64,000 nt of DNA from Streptomyces sp. NBC_00344. Its GTDB lineage: Bacteria > Actinomycetota > Actinomycetes > Streptomycetales > Streptomycetaceae. Position numbers and translations under genes: made by a program. The stretch covers positions 4,981,501 through 5,045,500 of the forward strand of contig NZ_CP107996.1 of NCBI RefSeq assembly GCF_036088315.1. The letters run 5' to 3'. The first letter of the stretch is position 1. Each line of letters begins with the position of its first letter. Shown here piece by piece: positions 32,772-41,128 of this stretch. The notes under the pieces were generated by a model, which was given only the letters and a program-made list of their open reading frames with translations, was not told the DNA's origin and made no database searches.

Positions 32772-33910
32772 TGCGCAGGTTCGTCGTCGAGGCCGACGGC
32801 GGATCCCGGGGCAACCCGGGGCCTGCCGGCTACGGCGCGGTCGTGCTCGACCCGGTCACCGGGGAGACGCTGGCCGAGGCCGCTGAGTATCTCGGTGTCG
32901 CCACGAACAACGTTGCCGAGTACCGGGGGCTGATCGCGGGGCTGCGTGCCGCCCGGGCGCTGGACCCCTCGGCCGCCGTCCGGGTCCGGATGGACTCCAA
33001 GCTCGTTGTCGAGCAGATGTCCGGGCGCTGGCAGATCAAGCACCCGGACATGAAGCCGCTCGCGGCGGAGGCGGCCTCGGTGCTGCCGCGGGACCGGGTC
33101 AGCTATGAGTGGATACCGCGTGCGCAGAACAAGCACGCGGACCGGCTCGCGAACGAGGCGATGGACGCGGGCAAGCAGGGCAGGCAGTGGGCGCCTCCGG
33201 GCTCCGTGCCGGAGCCCGCGGCGCCGGTTGCCGCCCGGCCCGACGCTGCCTCACCGACCGTGGGGTGGTCAGCCCCCGCCGACCTCGGCAACCCTGCGAC
33301 ATTCGTCCTGCTGCGCCACGGCGAGACCGCCCTCACTCCGGAGAAACGCTTCTCAGGAAGCGGTGGCACGGACCCCGAACTCTCGGCCACGGGCCTGGAG
33401 CAGGCCGAGCGGGCCGCCGCGGCTTTCGCCGAACGCGGCACCATCCAGGCGGTGGTCTCGTCGCCGCTGCGCCGCTGCCGTGAGACGGCCGGCGCGGTAG
33501 CCGCCCGCCTGGGTCTGGACGTCCGGATCGAGGACGGGCTCCGCGAGACGGATTTCGGCGCCTGGGAGGGGCTGACGTTCGGTGAGGTCCGCGAGCGGTA
33601 CACCGACGACCTGAACGCCTGGCTGGCCTCCCCGCGGACCGCGCCGACGGGTGGCGGCGAGAGCTTCACCACGGTCGCCCGCCGGGTCGCCGGCGCCCGC
33701 GACCGGCTGACCGCCAGGTACGCGGGGCGGACGGTTCTGCTGGTCACCCATGTCACGCCGATCAAGACGCTGGTCCGGCTGGCGCTCGGGGCGCCGCCCG
33801 AATCGCTCTTCCGGATGGAGCTGTCGGCCGCGTCCGTCTCGACGGTTGCCTACTTCGCGGACGGCAACGCGTCGGTACGGCTGCTGAACGACACATCGCA
33901 TCTGCGCTGA
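32771..33910 (+). CDS. Bifunctional RNase H / acid phosphatase (CobC-like)
   Basis: A 379-residue two-domain protein. The N-terminal RNase HI domain carries DGGSRGNPGPAGYG, E in NNVAEYRGLIAGL, D in RMDSKLVV and D in NKHADRLAN. A Pro/Ala linker (about 140-172) leads to a histidine-phosphatase domain with RHGET, the second catalytic His in LVTHVTP and E in RETDFGAWEG. S. coelicolor SCO2299 has this architecture and hydrolyses RNA/DNA hybrids and alpha-ribazole phosphate-like substrates. ATG overlaps the preceding stop by one base. Confidence 0.93.
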   Translation: MRRFVVEADGGSRGNPGPAGYGAVVLDPVTGETLAEAAEYLGVATNNVAEYRGLIAGLRAARALDPSAAVRVRMDSKLVVEQMSGRWQIKHPDMKPLAAEAASVLPRDRVSYEWIPRAQNKHADRLANEAMDAGKQGRQWAPPGSVPEPAAPVAARPDAASPTVGWSAPADLGNPATFVLLRHGETALTPEKRFSGSGGTDPELSATGLEQAERAAAAFAERGTIQAVVSSPLRRCRETAGAVAARLGLDVRIEDGLRETDFGAWEGLTFGEVRERYTDDLNAWLASPRTAPTGGGESFTTVARRVAGARDRLTARYAGRTVLLVTHVTPIKTLVRLALGAPPESLFRMELSAASVSTVAYFADGNASVRLLNDTSHLR

Positions 33911-33917
33911 GGGTGCC

Positions 33918-34538
33918 TCACACGGCCCGGAGCCCGGCGGCGACCCGTGCGAGCTCCTCGACCCGGTCCCAGTCGCGGGCGGCGATGGCGTCGGGCGGCA
34001 GCATCCAGCTACCGCCGACGCACCCGACGTTCGGCAGCGCGAGATACGACGGCGCCGATGCCGCGGAGATTCCGCCCGTGGGGCAGAACCGGGCCTGCGG
34101 CAGCGGTCCGCCGAGGGACTTCAGATAGGCCGTGCCGCCCGCCGCCTCGGCGGGGAAGAACTTCAGCTCGGTGATCCCGCGCTCCAGGAGCGTCACGACC
34201 TCCGATGTGGTGGAGACGCCCGGCAGGAACGGCACTCCGGAGTCCCGCATCGAGCCGATCAGTCGCTCCGACCATCCGGGGCTGACCAGGAACCGTGACC
34301 CCGCGGCGACGGAGCCGGTCACCGCGTCGGGCGTGAGTACCGTGCCCGCGCCGACCACCGCGTCCGGCACCTCGGCCGAGATCGCCCGGATCGCGTCGAG
34401 CGCCGCGGGGGTCCGCAGCGTCACCTCGATCGCCGGCAGCCCGCCCGAGACCAGCGCCCGCGCCAGCGGTACGGCATCGGCGGCATCGTCGATGACGACA
34501 ACAGGAACGACGGGGGCGAGGTCAAGCACGGAAGTCAT
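33918..34538 (-). CDS. eda: 2-dehydro-3-deoxy-phosphogluconate (KDPG) aldolase
   Basis: A 206-residue class I aldolase. It has E in GGLPAIEVTLRTP, VGAGTVLTPD, the Schiff-base Lys in ELKFFPAEAAGG and FCPTGGIS. It cleaves KDPG to pyruvate and glyceraldehyde 3-phosphate, in Entner-Doudoroff or uronate metabolism. A 26-bp perfect palindrome lies 27-52 bp upstream of the ATG. It converges on the RNase H/phosphatase gene with a gap of only seven bases. Confidence 0.9.
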   Translation of the reverse strand: MTSVLDLAPVVPVVVIDDAADAVPLARALVSGGLPAIEVTLRTPAALDAIRAISAEVPDAVVGAGTVLTPDAVTGSVAAGSRFLVSPGWSERLIGSMRDSGVPFLPGVSTTSEVVTLLERGITELKFFPAEAAGGTAYLKSLGGPLPQARFCPTGGISAASAPSYLALPNVGCVGGSWMLPPDAIAARDWDRVEELARVAAGLRAV

Positions 34539-34564
34539 GGCGTCATCCTGCCCTGGTGCACACG

Positions 34565-34590
34565 CCCTGCGCAACGCGCGTTGCGCAGGG
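34565..34590. promoter_or_regulatory. eda: 26-bp perfect palindrome upstream of the KDPG aldolase gene
   Basis: Each half-site is CCCTGCGCAACGC, followed directly by its reverse complement; a further TGCAACGCG follows. It lies 27-52 bp upstream of the aldolase ATG and 19 bp after the stop of the YaaA gene. It could be an operator (LacI- or GntR-like GCGCAACGCGCG core) or a terminator of yaaA. No T-tract follows. Confidence 0.5.
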
Positions 34591-34608
34591 TGCAACGCGG
34601 GGTGGTGG

Positions 34609-35391
34609 TCAGTGGATCTCCGTCACCAGCACATCCAGCTCCCACGGTTTCCCGGCCTTGCCCGGGGCGGATGCCTCCACCTGGTAGCCGAGGTCCCGCA
34701 ACGCCACGACGAGCTCGGCCGGACCGGCCGGAGCGGCGCCCGCCAGCAGCAGGTCCCGGACCATCCGTCCCTTGGTCGCCTTGTTGAAGTGGCTGACCAC
34801 CTTCCGGGTCGGCGCATGCAGAACCCGCACCGACGCCGTACGGTCCGCTACTTCACCCCGGGGCTTCCAGGCCGCCGCATACGCCGACGACCGCAGATCG
34901 AGGACCAGGCCGGAGCCCGCCGCCTCCGGGAGCACGGTGGCCATCGGGCCGCGCCAGTGTGCCCCCAGCGCACCGAGACCCGGCAGCTTGACCCCCATCG
35001 AGCAGCGGTAGGAGGGGATACGGTCACCGATCCGCACCGCGCCCCACAGCCCGGAGAAGACCAGCAGCGCCTTCCCTGCCCTGCGCCGCGCGGCCGGGTC
35101 CAGCGAGGGGAGATCCAGCGCGTCGTACAGCACACCGGTGTAGATCTGCCCGGCAGGACGGGCGCCGGCCGTGCGCAGCCCGGTGTTCTTGGCGACCTCG
35201 CCGCGCAGGCCCTCGCTCAGTCCCAGGACGATCCGGGCCTTCTCCCCGTCCGCCGCGCACAGTTCGATCAGCTCGTCGAGCACCGCGGCCCGTGCGGCGG
35301 CCAGCCCCGGCAGGGACAGCGACTCCGGCTTCAGCGGGGCACCTGAGCCGCTCGCGGCCTTTCCCTCGGACGGCGGCAAGAGCACGAGCAC
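34609..35391 (-). CDS. yaaA: YaaA-family peroxide stress protein
   Basis: A 260-residue YaaA/DUF328 protein. It has VLVLLPPSEGKA, IYTGVLYDALD, VFSGLWGAVRIGDRIPSYRCSMGVKLPG, the FNKATKGR helix-hairpin region and a C-terminal VVALRDLGYQVEAS. In E. coli YaaA limits free iron under peroxide stress and binds DNA with a helix-hairpin-helix. GTG 35391 follows AAGGAG at good spacing. Confidence 0.9.
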   Translation of the reverse strand: MLVLLPPSEGKAASGSGAPLKPESLSLPGLAAARAAVLDELIELCAADGEKARIVLGLSEGLRGEVAKNTGLRTAGARPAGQIYTGVLYDALDLPSLDPAARRRAGKALLVFSGLWGAVRIGDRIPSYRCSMGVKLPGLGALGAHWRGPMATVLPEAAGSGLVLDLRSSAYAAAWKPRGEVADRTASVRVLHAPTRKVVSHFNKATKGRMVRDLLLAGAAPAGPAELVVALRDLGYQVEASAPGKAGKPWELDVLVTEIH

Positions 35392-35611
35392 GGCGGGTCT
35401 CCTTCGTACGTACAACAGCAACCGCCAGCGTATGGCCGGTCCCCCCGGCGGTGCTGCCCCGCCCCACCCGCCGACGGCGCGGCCCGTGCCACGCCGGCTT
35501 CCGCACCGGGACCGGCGGCCGCGAAGGCGCGGTTCGCCCCCTGCGCAGCCTCTGGGGCGCCCGGCGGCCGTCGTCCGGGCGTCCTGTCGCGCCGGGTACC
35601 ATGGGCGGCAC

Positions 35612-36023
35612 GGCGGACGAGTCGGCCGGACGGCCGCGTGGAGATCCTCCGGGATCTCCCCGAGGAACGTCCGGGCTCCACAGGGCAAGGTGGTGGCTAA
35701 CGGCCACCCGGGGTGACCCGCGGGACAGTGCCACAGAAAACAGACCGCCGGGGGCTTCGGCTCCCGGTAAGGGTGAAACGGTGGTGTAAGAGACCACCAG
35801 CGCCTGAGGTGACTCAGGCGGCTAGGTAAACCCCACCTGGAGCAAGGTCAGGATGGGCCGTCGCGAGACGGCCCTGCGCGGACGTTCGAGGGCTGCCCGC
35901 CCGAGTTCGCGGGTAGACCGCAGGAGGCCGGCAGCAATGCCGGTCGTAGATGGATGGCCGTCTCCCCGGCCGCCGCGAGGCGACCGGGCGACAGAACCCG
36001 GCGTACAGGCCGGCTCGTCCGCC
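35612..36023 (+). ncRNA. rnpB: RNase P RNA (type A)
   Basis: P1 is formed by GGCGGACGAG at 35612-35621 and CTCGTCCGCC at 36014-36023. Between them lie the universally conserved segments GAGGAACGTCCGGGCTCC (P4 5' strand region), CAGGGCAAGGTGGTGGCTAA, CCACAGAAAACAGACCGCC, GGTAAGGGTGAAACGGTG, GTAAGAGACCACC, and at the 3' end GACAGAACCCGGCGTACAGG. It is the catalytic RNA that matures tRNA 5' ends. Ends are set by P1 and are accurate to a few bases. A terminator follows. Confidence 0.97.
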
Positions 36024-36029
36024 CGTAAG

Positions 36030-36056
36030 CCCCTGACCTGCAAAGGGTCGGGGGTT
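36030..36056 (+). terminator. Intrinsic terminator of rnpB
   Basis: CCCCTGACC, a short TGCAAA loop and GGGTCGGGG form a bulged stem followed by GTTTTCG, a short T-tract. It lies 6 bp after the 3' end of RNase P RNA. Confidence 0.75.
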
Positions 36057-36156
36057 TTCGCGTTCGAACCGGATACGGGGAAAATCCGGGGAGATCCATG
36101 GCCCGGTGAGTCCTCGGGGCCCTCACCCGCCTCGAAGCGGGGCGGCCGTCGTACGG

Positions 36157-36675
36157 TCAGCGTGGCTCGGGGGACCGGAGTTCGTCGCGCAGCAGGTCCA
36201 TCAGCAGCCCGTCGTGGAAGCTGCCGTCCCGGCGCCGCTCGTACTGGCGCATGACGCCGACCGGACGGAAACCGAGACTCCGGTAGAGGCTGATCGCGGC
36301 CTCGTTGTCGGTCGCCGGGTCGATGGTGAGGCGGTGGTGGCCCCGCACGTCCAGCAGATGGCGGGCCAGGGTGTGAACGGCGTCGGCGCCGATGCCCTGC
36401 CGCTGCCGGCCTGGGTGGACGGCGATGTCGATCCCGGCGTGCCGGTATCCGGGTGTGTTCTCCTCGCAGGACTGGATGATGCCGACGCAGACCCCCGCGT
36501 ACTCGATGGCGTAGCTGCGGATGTCGTCGGGCGGCGCGCAGGCCTCCTCGGCCTGCTCGTCCGGGTCGCCCCACCAGCGGGCGACCTCGGGAGCCGCCAG
36601 GATCTCCCGGAAGCGCCGGAGGTCCGCCCGCACGGCGGGACGCAGACGGATGAGCCGTCCTGTAATGATCTCCAC
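36157..36675 (-). CDS. GNAT-family N-acetyltransferase, AAC(6')-like
   Basis: A 172-residue acetyltransferase. It starts EIITGRLIRLRPAVRADL, has the acetyl-CoA loop RQRQGIGADAVHTLARHLLD and the AAISLYRSLGFRPVGVMRQYERRRDG segment. The WWGDPDEQ region and overall length resemble AAC(6')-Ib-type aminoglycoside acetyltransferases and rimI/J-like homologues. Resistance is not implied. GTG 36675 follows GGAGG at five bases; an in-frame GTG at 36687 is possible. Confidence 0.8.
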   Translation of the reverse strand: MEIITGRLIRLRPAVRADLRRFREILAAPEVARWWGDPDEQAEEACAPPDDIRSYAIEYAGVCVGIIQSCEENTPGYRHAGIDIAVHPGRQRQGIGADAVHTLARHLLDVRGHHRLTIDPATDNEAAISLYRSLGFRPVGVMRQYERRRDGSFHDGLLMDLLRDELRSPEPR

Positions 36676-36861
36676 CGCAGCCTCCACCCGGTGTCGGCAC
36701 ACCCCGGAATGCGACGCTAGCCCACCGGGAGCCGTGGCACCGCGCACCGGGCCGCCGGGACGGTGGGTGTCCGGCTCTCCGGACACCCGGGAGATCAACC
36801 GACCACGGCCTGCCGCCGGTTGGCCCGCCCCGGAGCGCCGGTCCCCGCGCCTTGACCGGTC

Positions 36862-37881
36862 TCAGCCGGTGGCCGGCGGTCCGCGCAGGGCGCTGCCGTT
36901 CGTCCGCCAGGCGGGCAGCAACTTCCCGGCGAGCCGGTCCTCCAGCAGTCCGGTGGCTTCGACACCGAACGCGACGTCGGGTTCCAGGTGCGGCTCGCAG
37001 CTGAGCAGGCCGCCGATGACGTCGCGGCGGACCACCTGCTCGTGCACCGCGTCGGCTTCGACGTGTTCGTCGTAGAACCTCGCGGCGGCAGGCCCCGCGC
37101 CGGTACGGCGAAGAGCGGAGGCAAGCCGGCGGGAGCCCGGTGACGAGGTCACCTCGACGGCCGCGAAGTGACCGACGAGCGCCCCCCGGAGCGCCCGGTG
37201 CAGACCGAACAGCGACATCAGATTGACCGTGGCGAGCAGTTCGGCGGGCGAGGCGTCGAGATAGTGCCCGTAGGACGTGTCCAGTTCCAGGTCGTCCATG
37301 AGCTCGCCGAAGAGCCGGGCGTGGACCGATTCCGCCCTTCCGGCACCGAATTCATCGAACTCGACAGCCACCATGGCGGCCTTCGCCCGGCCGTGCAGAC
37401 GGGGAATGACCCAGGCGTGCGGGTCGGCCTCCTTGAGGTGGTAGAGGGAGCGCAGCGCCGCGTACTCCCTCAGCTGCCGGAGGGTCCCCTCGCTCGCCAG
37501 GTAGTGGCTGACACTCGTTCCGTCGTCCCCGGCGGGCTCGACCAGCAGGCCCGACATGGCTTCGTCCACGGTGGGCGCGCCGGGGACCCCGGTGCGCAGA
37601 GCACTCAGGAACCGTTCCTCCAGAACGCCTCGCAGTCCCAGCAGTCCGGGGTCCCACTCGCATTCGCCGTCCACACCTTCGAAGCCCTGATAGTGCAGCT
37701 CGTACAGGACATACAGGGCGAGCTGGAGGTCGTCGCCGAAGGGGTCCTCGGGAGCGGTTGCCGGATCCGGCAACCGGTGCGGGCCCCCGGAGCGCAGCGC
37801 CGAGACGACGGCGGCCGACAGCTCGCCCCGCGGGTCCGGAAGCCGCGCCGCGGTGCACCGTGAATCGTGGCAGGGGGCCAT
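36862..37881 (-). CDS. Iron-containing redox enzyme, haem-oxygenase-like diiron oxidase (HDO) family
   Basis: A 339-residue all-helical protein. Metal-ligand motifs of haem-oxygenase-like diiron oxidases are visible: YVLYELHYQGF (E61, H63) in the first core helix and FYDEHVEADAVHEQ near residue 270 in the last. Characterised HDOs (UndA, BesC, SznF) perform oxidative C-C or C-N chemistry. The ATG shares one base with the stop of the CDGSH gene, making this the last gene of a three-gene operon with an Fe-S protein and a HemK-like methyltransferase. The substrate is unknown. Confidence 0.8.
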   Translation of the reverse strand: MAPCHDSRCTAARLPDPRGELSAAVVSALRSGGPHRLPDPATAPEDPFGDDLQLALYVLYELHYQGFEGVDGECEWDPGLLGLRGVLEERFLSALRTGVPGAPTVDEAMSGLLVEPAGDDGTSVSHYLASEGTLRQLREYAALRSLYHLKEADPHAWVIPRLHGRAKAAMVAVEFDEFGAGRAESVHARLFGELMDDLELDTSYGHYLDASPAELLATVNLMSLFGLHRALRGALVGHFAAVEVTSSPGSRRLASALRRTGAGPAAARFYDEHVEADAVHEQVVRRDVIGGLLSCEPHLEPDVAFGVEATGLLEDRLAGKLLPAWRTNGSALRGPPATG

Positions 37882-38156
37882 CAGCCGGTCCCCTTCTCCT
37901 CGTTCGTCGTCTCCTCGTTCCTTCCGCGGGGAGCGATGTCCGGCGCTTTCTGCGATCCGCGTGGTACGCGCCGGCGGTGGCTGGTGTCGCACCACGGGTA
38001 GGTACGGCTCCTGCGGCAGACGCAGATGGCGACGACGAAGCGGGTCGAGACGGAGACGGACCCGTCATCGCCGACCACCTCCACCGGGCCCTCCACCAGA
38101 AGCGGGCCGCTGCCGTCGATCGTGACGCGGCGGGCGCGGTCAGGGCTGTTCGGCAC
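37881..38156 (-). CDS. CDGSH-type iron-sulfur protein (CDTSH variant)
   Basis: A 91-residue protein with the CDGSH cluster motif C-x-C-x2-S-x3-P-x-C-D-x-S-H at residues 45-60 (C45, C47, C56, H60). The usual Gly is Thr, giving CDTSH. These proteins hold a labile 2Fe-2S cluster with one His ligand and act in electron or cluster transfer. A charged tail (NEETTNEEKGTG) follows. It overlaps the methyltransferase gene by 17 bp and the HDO gene by one base. It is the natural electron donor candidate for the HDO enzyme. Confidence 0.88.
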   Translation of the reverse strand: MPNSPDRARRVTIDGSGPLLVEGPVEVVGDDGSVSVSTRFVVAICVCRRSRTYPWCDTSHRRRVPRGSQKAPDIAPRGRNEETTNEEKGTG

Positions 38157-38823
38157 GGATGACCACCAACTCCTCCTTGTCGGCGCCGTCCTCCAGAAGT
38201 GACTGCCGGCGCAGCCACGGCAGCCGTGAGAGCAGCACCGGTCCGAAGGGAACGAGTGCCCGGTCGCTCACGTTCGCCCGCAGGCCGGCCTCTTCCAGGC
38301 GGCGCACCGTCGCTCCTGCGCCGCACAGACCGGAATGAACCATGAGCAGCACACCGCCGGACCGCAGCAGCGCGGGCGCCGCGTCGCAGATGCGGTCCAC
38401 AACCGCCCGGCCGTCGGGCCCGGCGTCCCAGGCGCGTGCCGCGCCCTGTCCGTGCGGCCGGGTGTGGGGTGCGGGTACGTACGGCGGGTTGCTGACCACC
38501 ACGTCGTAGGACCGGTCCGGGGCCGAAGCAGTCAGATCGCTCCGGTGGACGGCTATGCGCTGCCGGGCGAGCGCGGCGTTGAGGCGGGTGGTCAGCACGG
38601 CCCGCAGGGCCACGTCCACGGCCGTCACACGGGCCCCCATGCGCGCCGCCTGCACCGCCAGCACGCCGCTGCCCGTGCCGATGTCGAGCAGATCGGTACC
38701 GAAGACGCTCTCCTCCCGGCGGAGAGCGCCGAGCAGCAGATGTGTGTCGTGCTGCGGGATGTAGACGCCGGGCAGGGTTCTGATGCGCGGGGGACCGGTC
38801 AGCATCGGCACGGTCGTTGACAT
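38140..38823 (-). CDS. HemK2/MTQ2-like class I methyltransferase
   Basis: A 227-residue SAM-dependent methyltransferase with DLLDIGTGSGVLAVQAARMGA as motif I, VTAVDVALRA and the catalytic NPPY motif (VVVSNPPYVPAP) of HemK-type N5-glutamine or small-molecule amine methyltransferases. It starts at ATG 38823 (MSTTVPMLTG) and is the first gene of the operon with the CDGSH and HDO proteins. In this context it may methylate a small metabolite rather than a release factor; that is inferred. Confidence 0.82.
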   Translation of the reverse strand: MSTTVPMLTGPPRIRTLPGVYIPQHDTHLLLGALRREESVFGTDLLDIGTGSGVLAVQAARMGARVTAVDVALRAVLTTRLNAALARQRIAVHRSDLTASAPDRSYDVVVSNPPYVPAPHTRPHGQGAARAWDAGPDGRAVVDRICDAAPALLRSGGVLLMVHSGLCGAGATVRRLEEAGLRANVSDRALVPFGPVLLSRLPWLRRQSLLEDGADKEELVVIRAEQP

Positions 38824-39194
38824 GAGGCACCTCCAGAACGCCCGCACCGTCTGAATCGCGGGTCATGTCTTCACGGTCAAGGCTCCGCTCGTTGGGGTCC
38901 GTGCGCCAGTCGGCCCCGACACAACGTGACGTCCGCTCACTGAGGGCACCCGGCCTGTTCGGTCCCTGGCACAGGTGCGGCGGAAGGACAGCGCCCCTTT
39001 CCGGGACATCCGGCGAACAGTGATCCGCGCCGTCCGGGACCTGTGGTGGATGTGATCACGGTGTGACCTGCACAAAGGCAGCGGATGTGAACGAGATGCA
39101 TAGGTTCGAATCCCAAGGGCACGCGTTTCACAGCCGCAAGAGCGGCACGTCGGCCTCTTCACAGAGGCACGAAGTCTTAAAGGCGCGAGGCGGG
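38824..39194. other. Divergent intergenic region upstream of the gas-vesicle operon
   Basis: 371 bp without a convincing gene. It must hold the promoters of the methyltransferase-CDGSH-HDO operon and of gvpO. It is less GC-rich to the right. Around 39099-39121 is TAGGTTCGAATCCC, resembling a tRNA T-arm but without the rest of a tRNA. I could not identify a clear sigma-factor consensus. Confidence 0.5.
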
Positions 39195-39494
39195 ATGATG
39201 GCAACGACCGACAGTAAAGACGGCAAGAGCAGCCGCGAGCGCCTTGATGTTCCCACGGCCATGCGGCGCGCTGCCGGCCAGCTTGCGCAAATGCTGCAAT
39301 GTGAGCCCAGTTCCGTCTCTGCGCTGAAAGCGACGGACGACGGCTGGTCGGCCGACGTCGAAGTCGTGGAGCTCGAGAAGGTCCCCGACACCGCAAGCGT
39401 AATGGCCACCTATCGGGTTTCCCTCGATCTGGAAGGCCAACTCGTGGGATACGAGCGAATTCGCCGTTACGCGAAGGGGCAGATCGACCGCTGA
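39195..39494 (+). CDS. gvpO: Gas vesicle protein GvpO
   Basis: A 99-residue protein of the GvpO family: RRAAGQLAQMLQCEPSSVSALKATDDGWSADVEVVELEKVPDTASVMATYRVSLDLEGQLVGYERIRRYAKGQ. The N-terminus is charged and likely disordered. It is the first gene of a ten-gene gvp operon in the order O-A-F-G-Y-Z-J-L-S-K. Two adjacent ATGs (39195, 39198) are possible starts. In haloarchaea GvpO is needed for vesicle formation and may be regulatory. Confidence 0.9.
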   Translation: MMATTDSKDGKSSRERLDVPTAMRRAAGQLAQMLQCEPSSVSALKATDDGWSADVEVVELEKVPDTASVMATYRVSLDLEGQLVGYERIRRYAKGQIDR

Positions 39495-39566
39495 GGTCGG
39501 ATCGGGAACCGGCTGTTATCGCGCCGGAACCAGCGCTTCCCCGTTAAGCAGGAAGGGAGTTGAACC

Positions 39567-40007
39567 ATGAGTATTGTCCAGCAGTCGAACTCGTCGAACA
39601 ACACAGGTGGGGGCTCGGGAAATCTCTACGATGTCCTGGAGCTCATTCTCGACCGAGGTCTCGTCATCGATGCCTTCGTCCGGGTCTCTCTCGTCGGTAT
39701 CGAGATACTCAAGATCGACGTCCGTGTGGTGGTCGCCAGTGTCGACACCTACCTGCGGTTCGCCGAGGCGTGCAACCGGCTCGACCTGGAGTCCGGGCGC
39801 AAGGCGCCGAGCCAGCTCACCGATCTCGTCGGCGACATGACCGAGAACGGCGCGAAGGGCAAGTCCAAGGGCGCGCTGACCGGCGCTGTCGAGGCGTTCA
39901 GCGAGTCCCTGCAGAAGGGCCGGGACGACTCCGAGGAGAAGGAGGAGCGCCCCGCGCGCAAGACCACTTCGAGCAGCCGCCGCAGCTCGAGCCGCCGAGA
40001 GGAGTAG
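39567..40007 (+). CDS. gvpA: Gas vesicle structural protein GvpA with basic C-terminal extension
   Basis: A 146-residue protein. Residues about 18-75 are the GvpA core ([53 protein letters not shown]), the amphipathic rib-forming unit. Typical GvpA is about 70 residues; here a Lys/Ser/Arg/Glu-rich tail of about 65 residues follows ([10 protein letters not shown]..., [15 protein letters not shown]). A good ribosome site (AGGAAGGGAG) precedes the ATG, as expected for the most abundant product. Confidence 0.92.
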   Translation: MSIVQQSNSSNNTGGGSGNLYDVLELILDRGLVIDAFVRVSLVGIEILKIDVRVVVASVDTYLRFAEACNRLDLESGRKAPSQLTDLVGDMTENGAKGKSKGALTGAVEAFSESLQKGRDDSEEKEERPARKTTSSSRRSSSRREE

Positions 40008-40011
40008 TTCT

Positions 40012-40725
40012 GTGTCCACCTACATATACGCCGTCACCACGGCCGATCACCCGTTGCGTCTCAGTGACATCGCAGGCATCGGAGAACCGCCGTCGGCGCT
40101 GCGCGTCGTGCGGACGAAGGATCTCAGCGCGGTCGTGAGCGACGCACCCCCGGATCTGCGCGCCAAGCGGCGTGATCTCGTGGCGCACCAGACCGTGCTG
40201 GACGGGTTGCTGACCGACGGCCCCGCGCTGCCGATGCGCTTCGGTCTGGTGGGACCCGACGACGATCAGGTGATCGCCGTCCTGGAGCAGCAGCGTGACG
40301 CCTACCTGGGCCGGCTGAAGGAGGTCGACGGGTGCCTCGAGTACAACCTGAAGGTCGCCCGCGACGAGCAGGACCTGCTGCTGGAGATCGCCAACGAGCG
40401 TGACGAGGTGCGTGAGCTGAGCGAGCGCACCCGCAACAACCCGGGGGCCCGCGACGAGATGGTGGCCCTGGGCGAGTTGATCTCGCACGAAGTCCAGGTC
40501 CGTCAGGAACGGGCCTCCGAGGAGATCGTGGCGCGGCTGACGCCCGCTTCGGTGAGTGTCGCGGTCGGTGAGCCGACCAGGACGCACTTCCTGAACGTGT
40601 CCTTCCTCATCAAGCGTGACGAGGGGGCCGCTTTCTCCCAGGCCGTCCACGAAGAGGCGGAGTCGCGGGGCGACGCGTGGACGCTCTCACTGAACGGACC
40701 ACTGCCGCCCTACAGCTTCGTCTGA
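40012..40725 (+). CDS. gvpF: Gas vesicle protein GvpF (GvpF/GvpL family)
   Basis: A 237-residue GvpF/L protein: TYIYAVTTADHPL opening, LRAKRRDLVAHQTVLDGLLTDGPALPMRFG in the centre, VRELSERTRNNPG coiled region, and C-terminal SFLIKRDEGAAF to LNGPLPPYSFV. The GPxPPYSF ending is the family signature. It is a minor vesicle component involved in assembly initiation. GTG start four bases after the gvpA stop, so co-translated. Confidence 0.92.
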   Translation: MSTYIYAVTTADHPLRLSDIAGIGEPPSALRVVRTKDLSAVVSDAPPDLRAKRRDLVAHQTVLDGLLTDGPALPMRFGLVGPDDDQVIAVLEQQRDAYLGRLKEVDGCLEYNLKVARDEQDLLLEIANERDEVRELSERTRNNPGARDEMVALGELISHEVQVRQERASEEIVARLTPASVSVAVGEPTRTHFLNVSFLIKRDEGAAFSQAVHEEAESRGDAWTLSLNGPLPPYSFV

Positions 40726-40843
40726 GCCGGCGAGCGGAGCGCGGCGAACCGAGCAGGCGAACCAGCCCCACGAACCGGCCGGTCCCGAACCGAATTCCCG
40801 ACCGATCCCGTGAACGACCGCAACCGCTGAGCGGAGGACCGCG

Positions 40844-41101
40844 ATGGGACTCATCACGAACATCCTGACCTTGCCGCTGGCTCCGTTGCGCGGCACCGCC
40901 TGGGTCATCGACCAGGTGCTGGTGACCGCGGAGCGGGAGTACTACGACCCGGAACCCGTACGCGGTGAACTGGCGGCGCTCGAGAAGGACCTGCTGAGCG
41001 GCCGCATCGGAGAGGACGAGTTCGACCGCCGTGAGGACGAGTTGCTGGACAGGCTGGAATGGCTCGAAGCCAACCAGCGGCGCCTGCGGACCAATTCCTG
41101 A
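40844..41101 (+). CDS. gvpG: Gas vesicle protein GvpG
   Basis: An 85-residue protein beginning MGLITNILTLPLAPLRGTAWVIDQVLVTAEREYYDPEPVRGEL, the GvpG signature, followed by a charged helix (EKDLLSGRIGEDEFDRREDELLDRLEWLEANQRRL). It is required for vesicle formation in other systems. Good GGAGG ribosome site before the ATG. Confidence 0.92.
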   Translation: MGLITNILTLPLAPLRGTAWVIDQVLVTAEREYYDPEPVRGELAALEKDLLSGRIGEDEFDRREDELLDRLEWLEANQRRLRTNS

Positions 41102-41128
41102 CAACGGGGAGAACGAGGTGTACGAGAG

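Noticed and set aside
39099-39121. tRNA T-arm-like TAGGTTCGAATCCC upstream of gvpO, possibly an att remnant
   Set aside because: The arm does not pair fully (A-C and A-A mismatches), there is no acceptor stem, anticodon arm or CCA, and no integrase or second copy is seen in the window.
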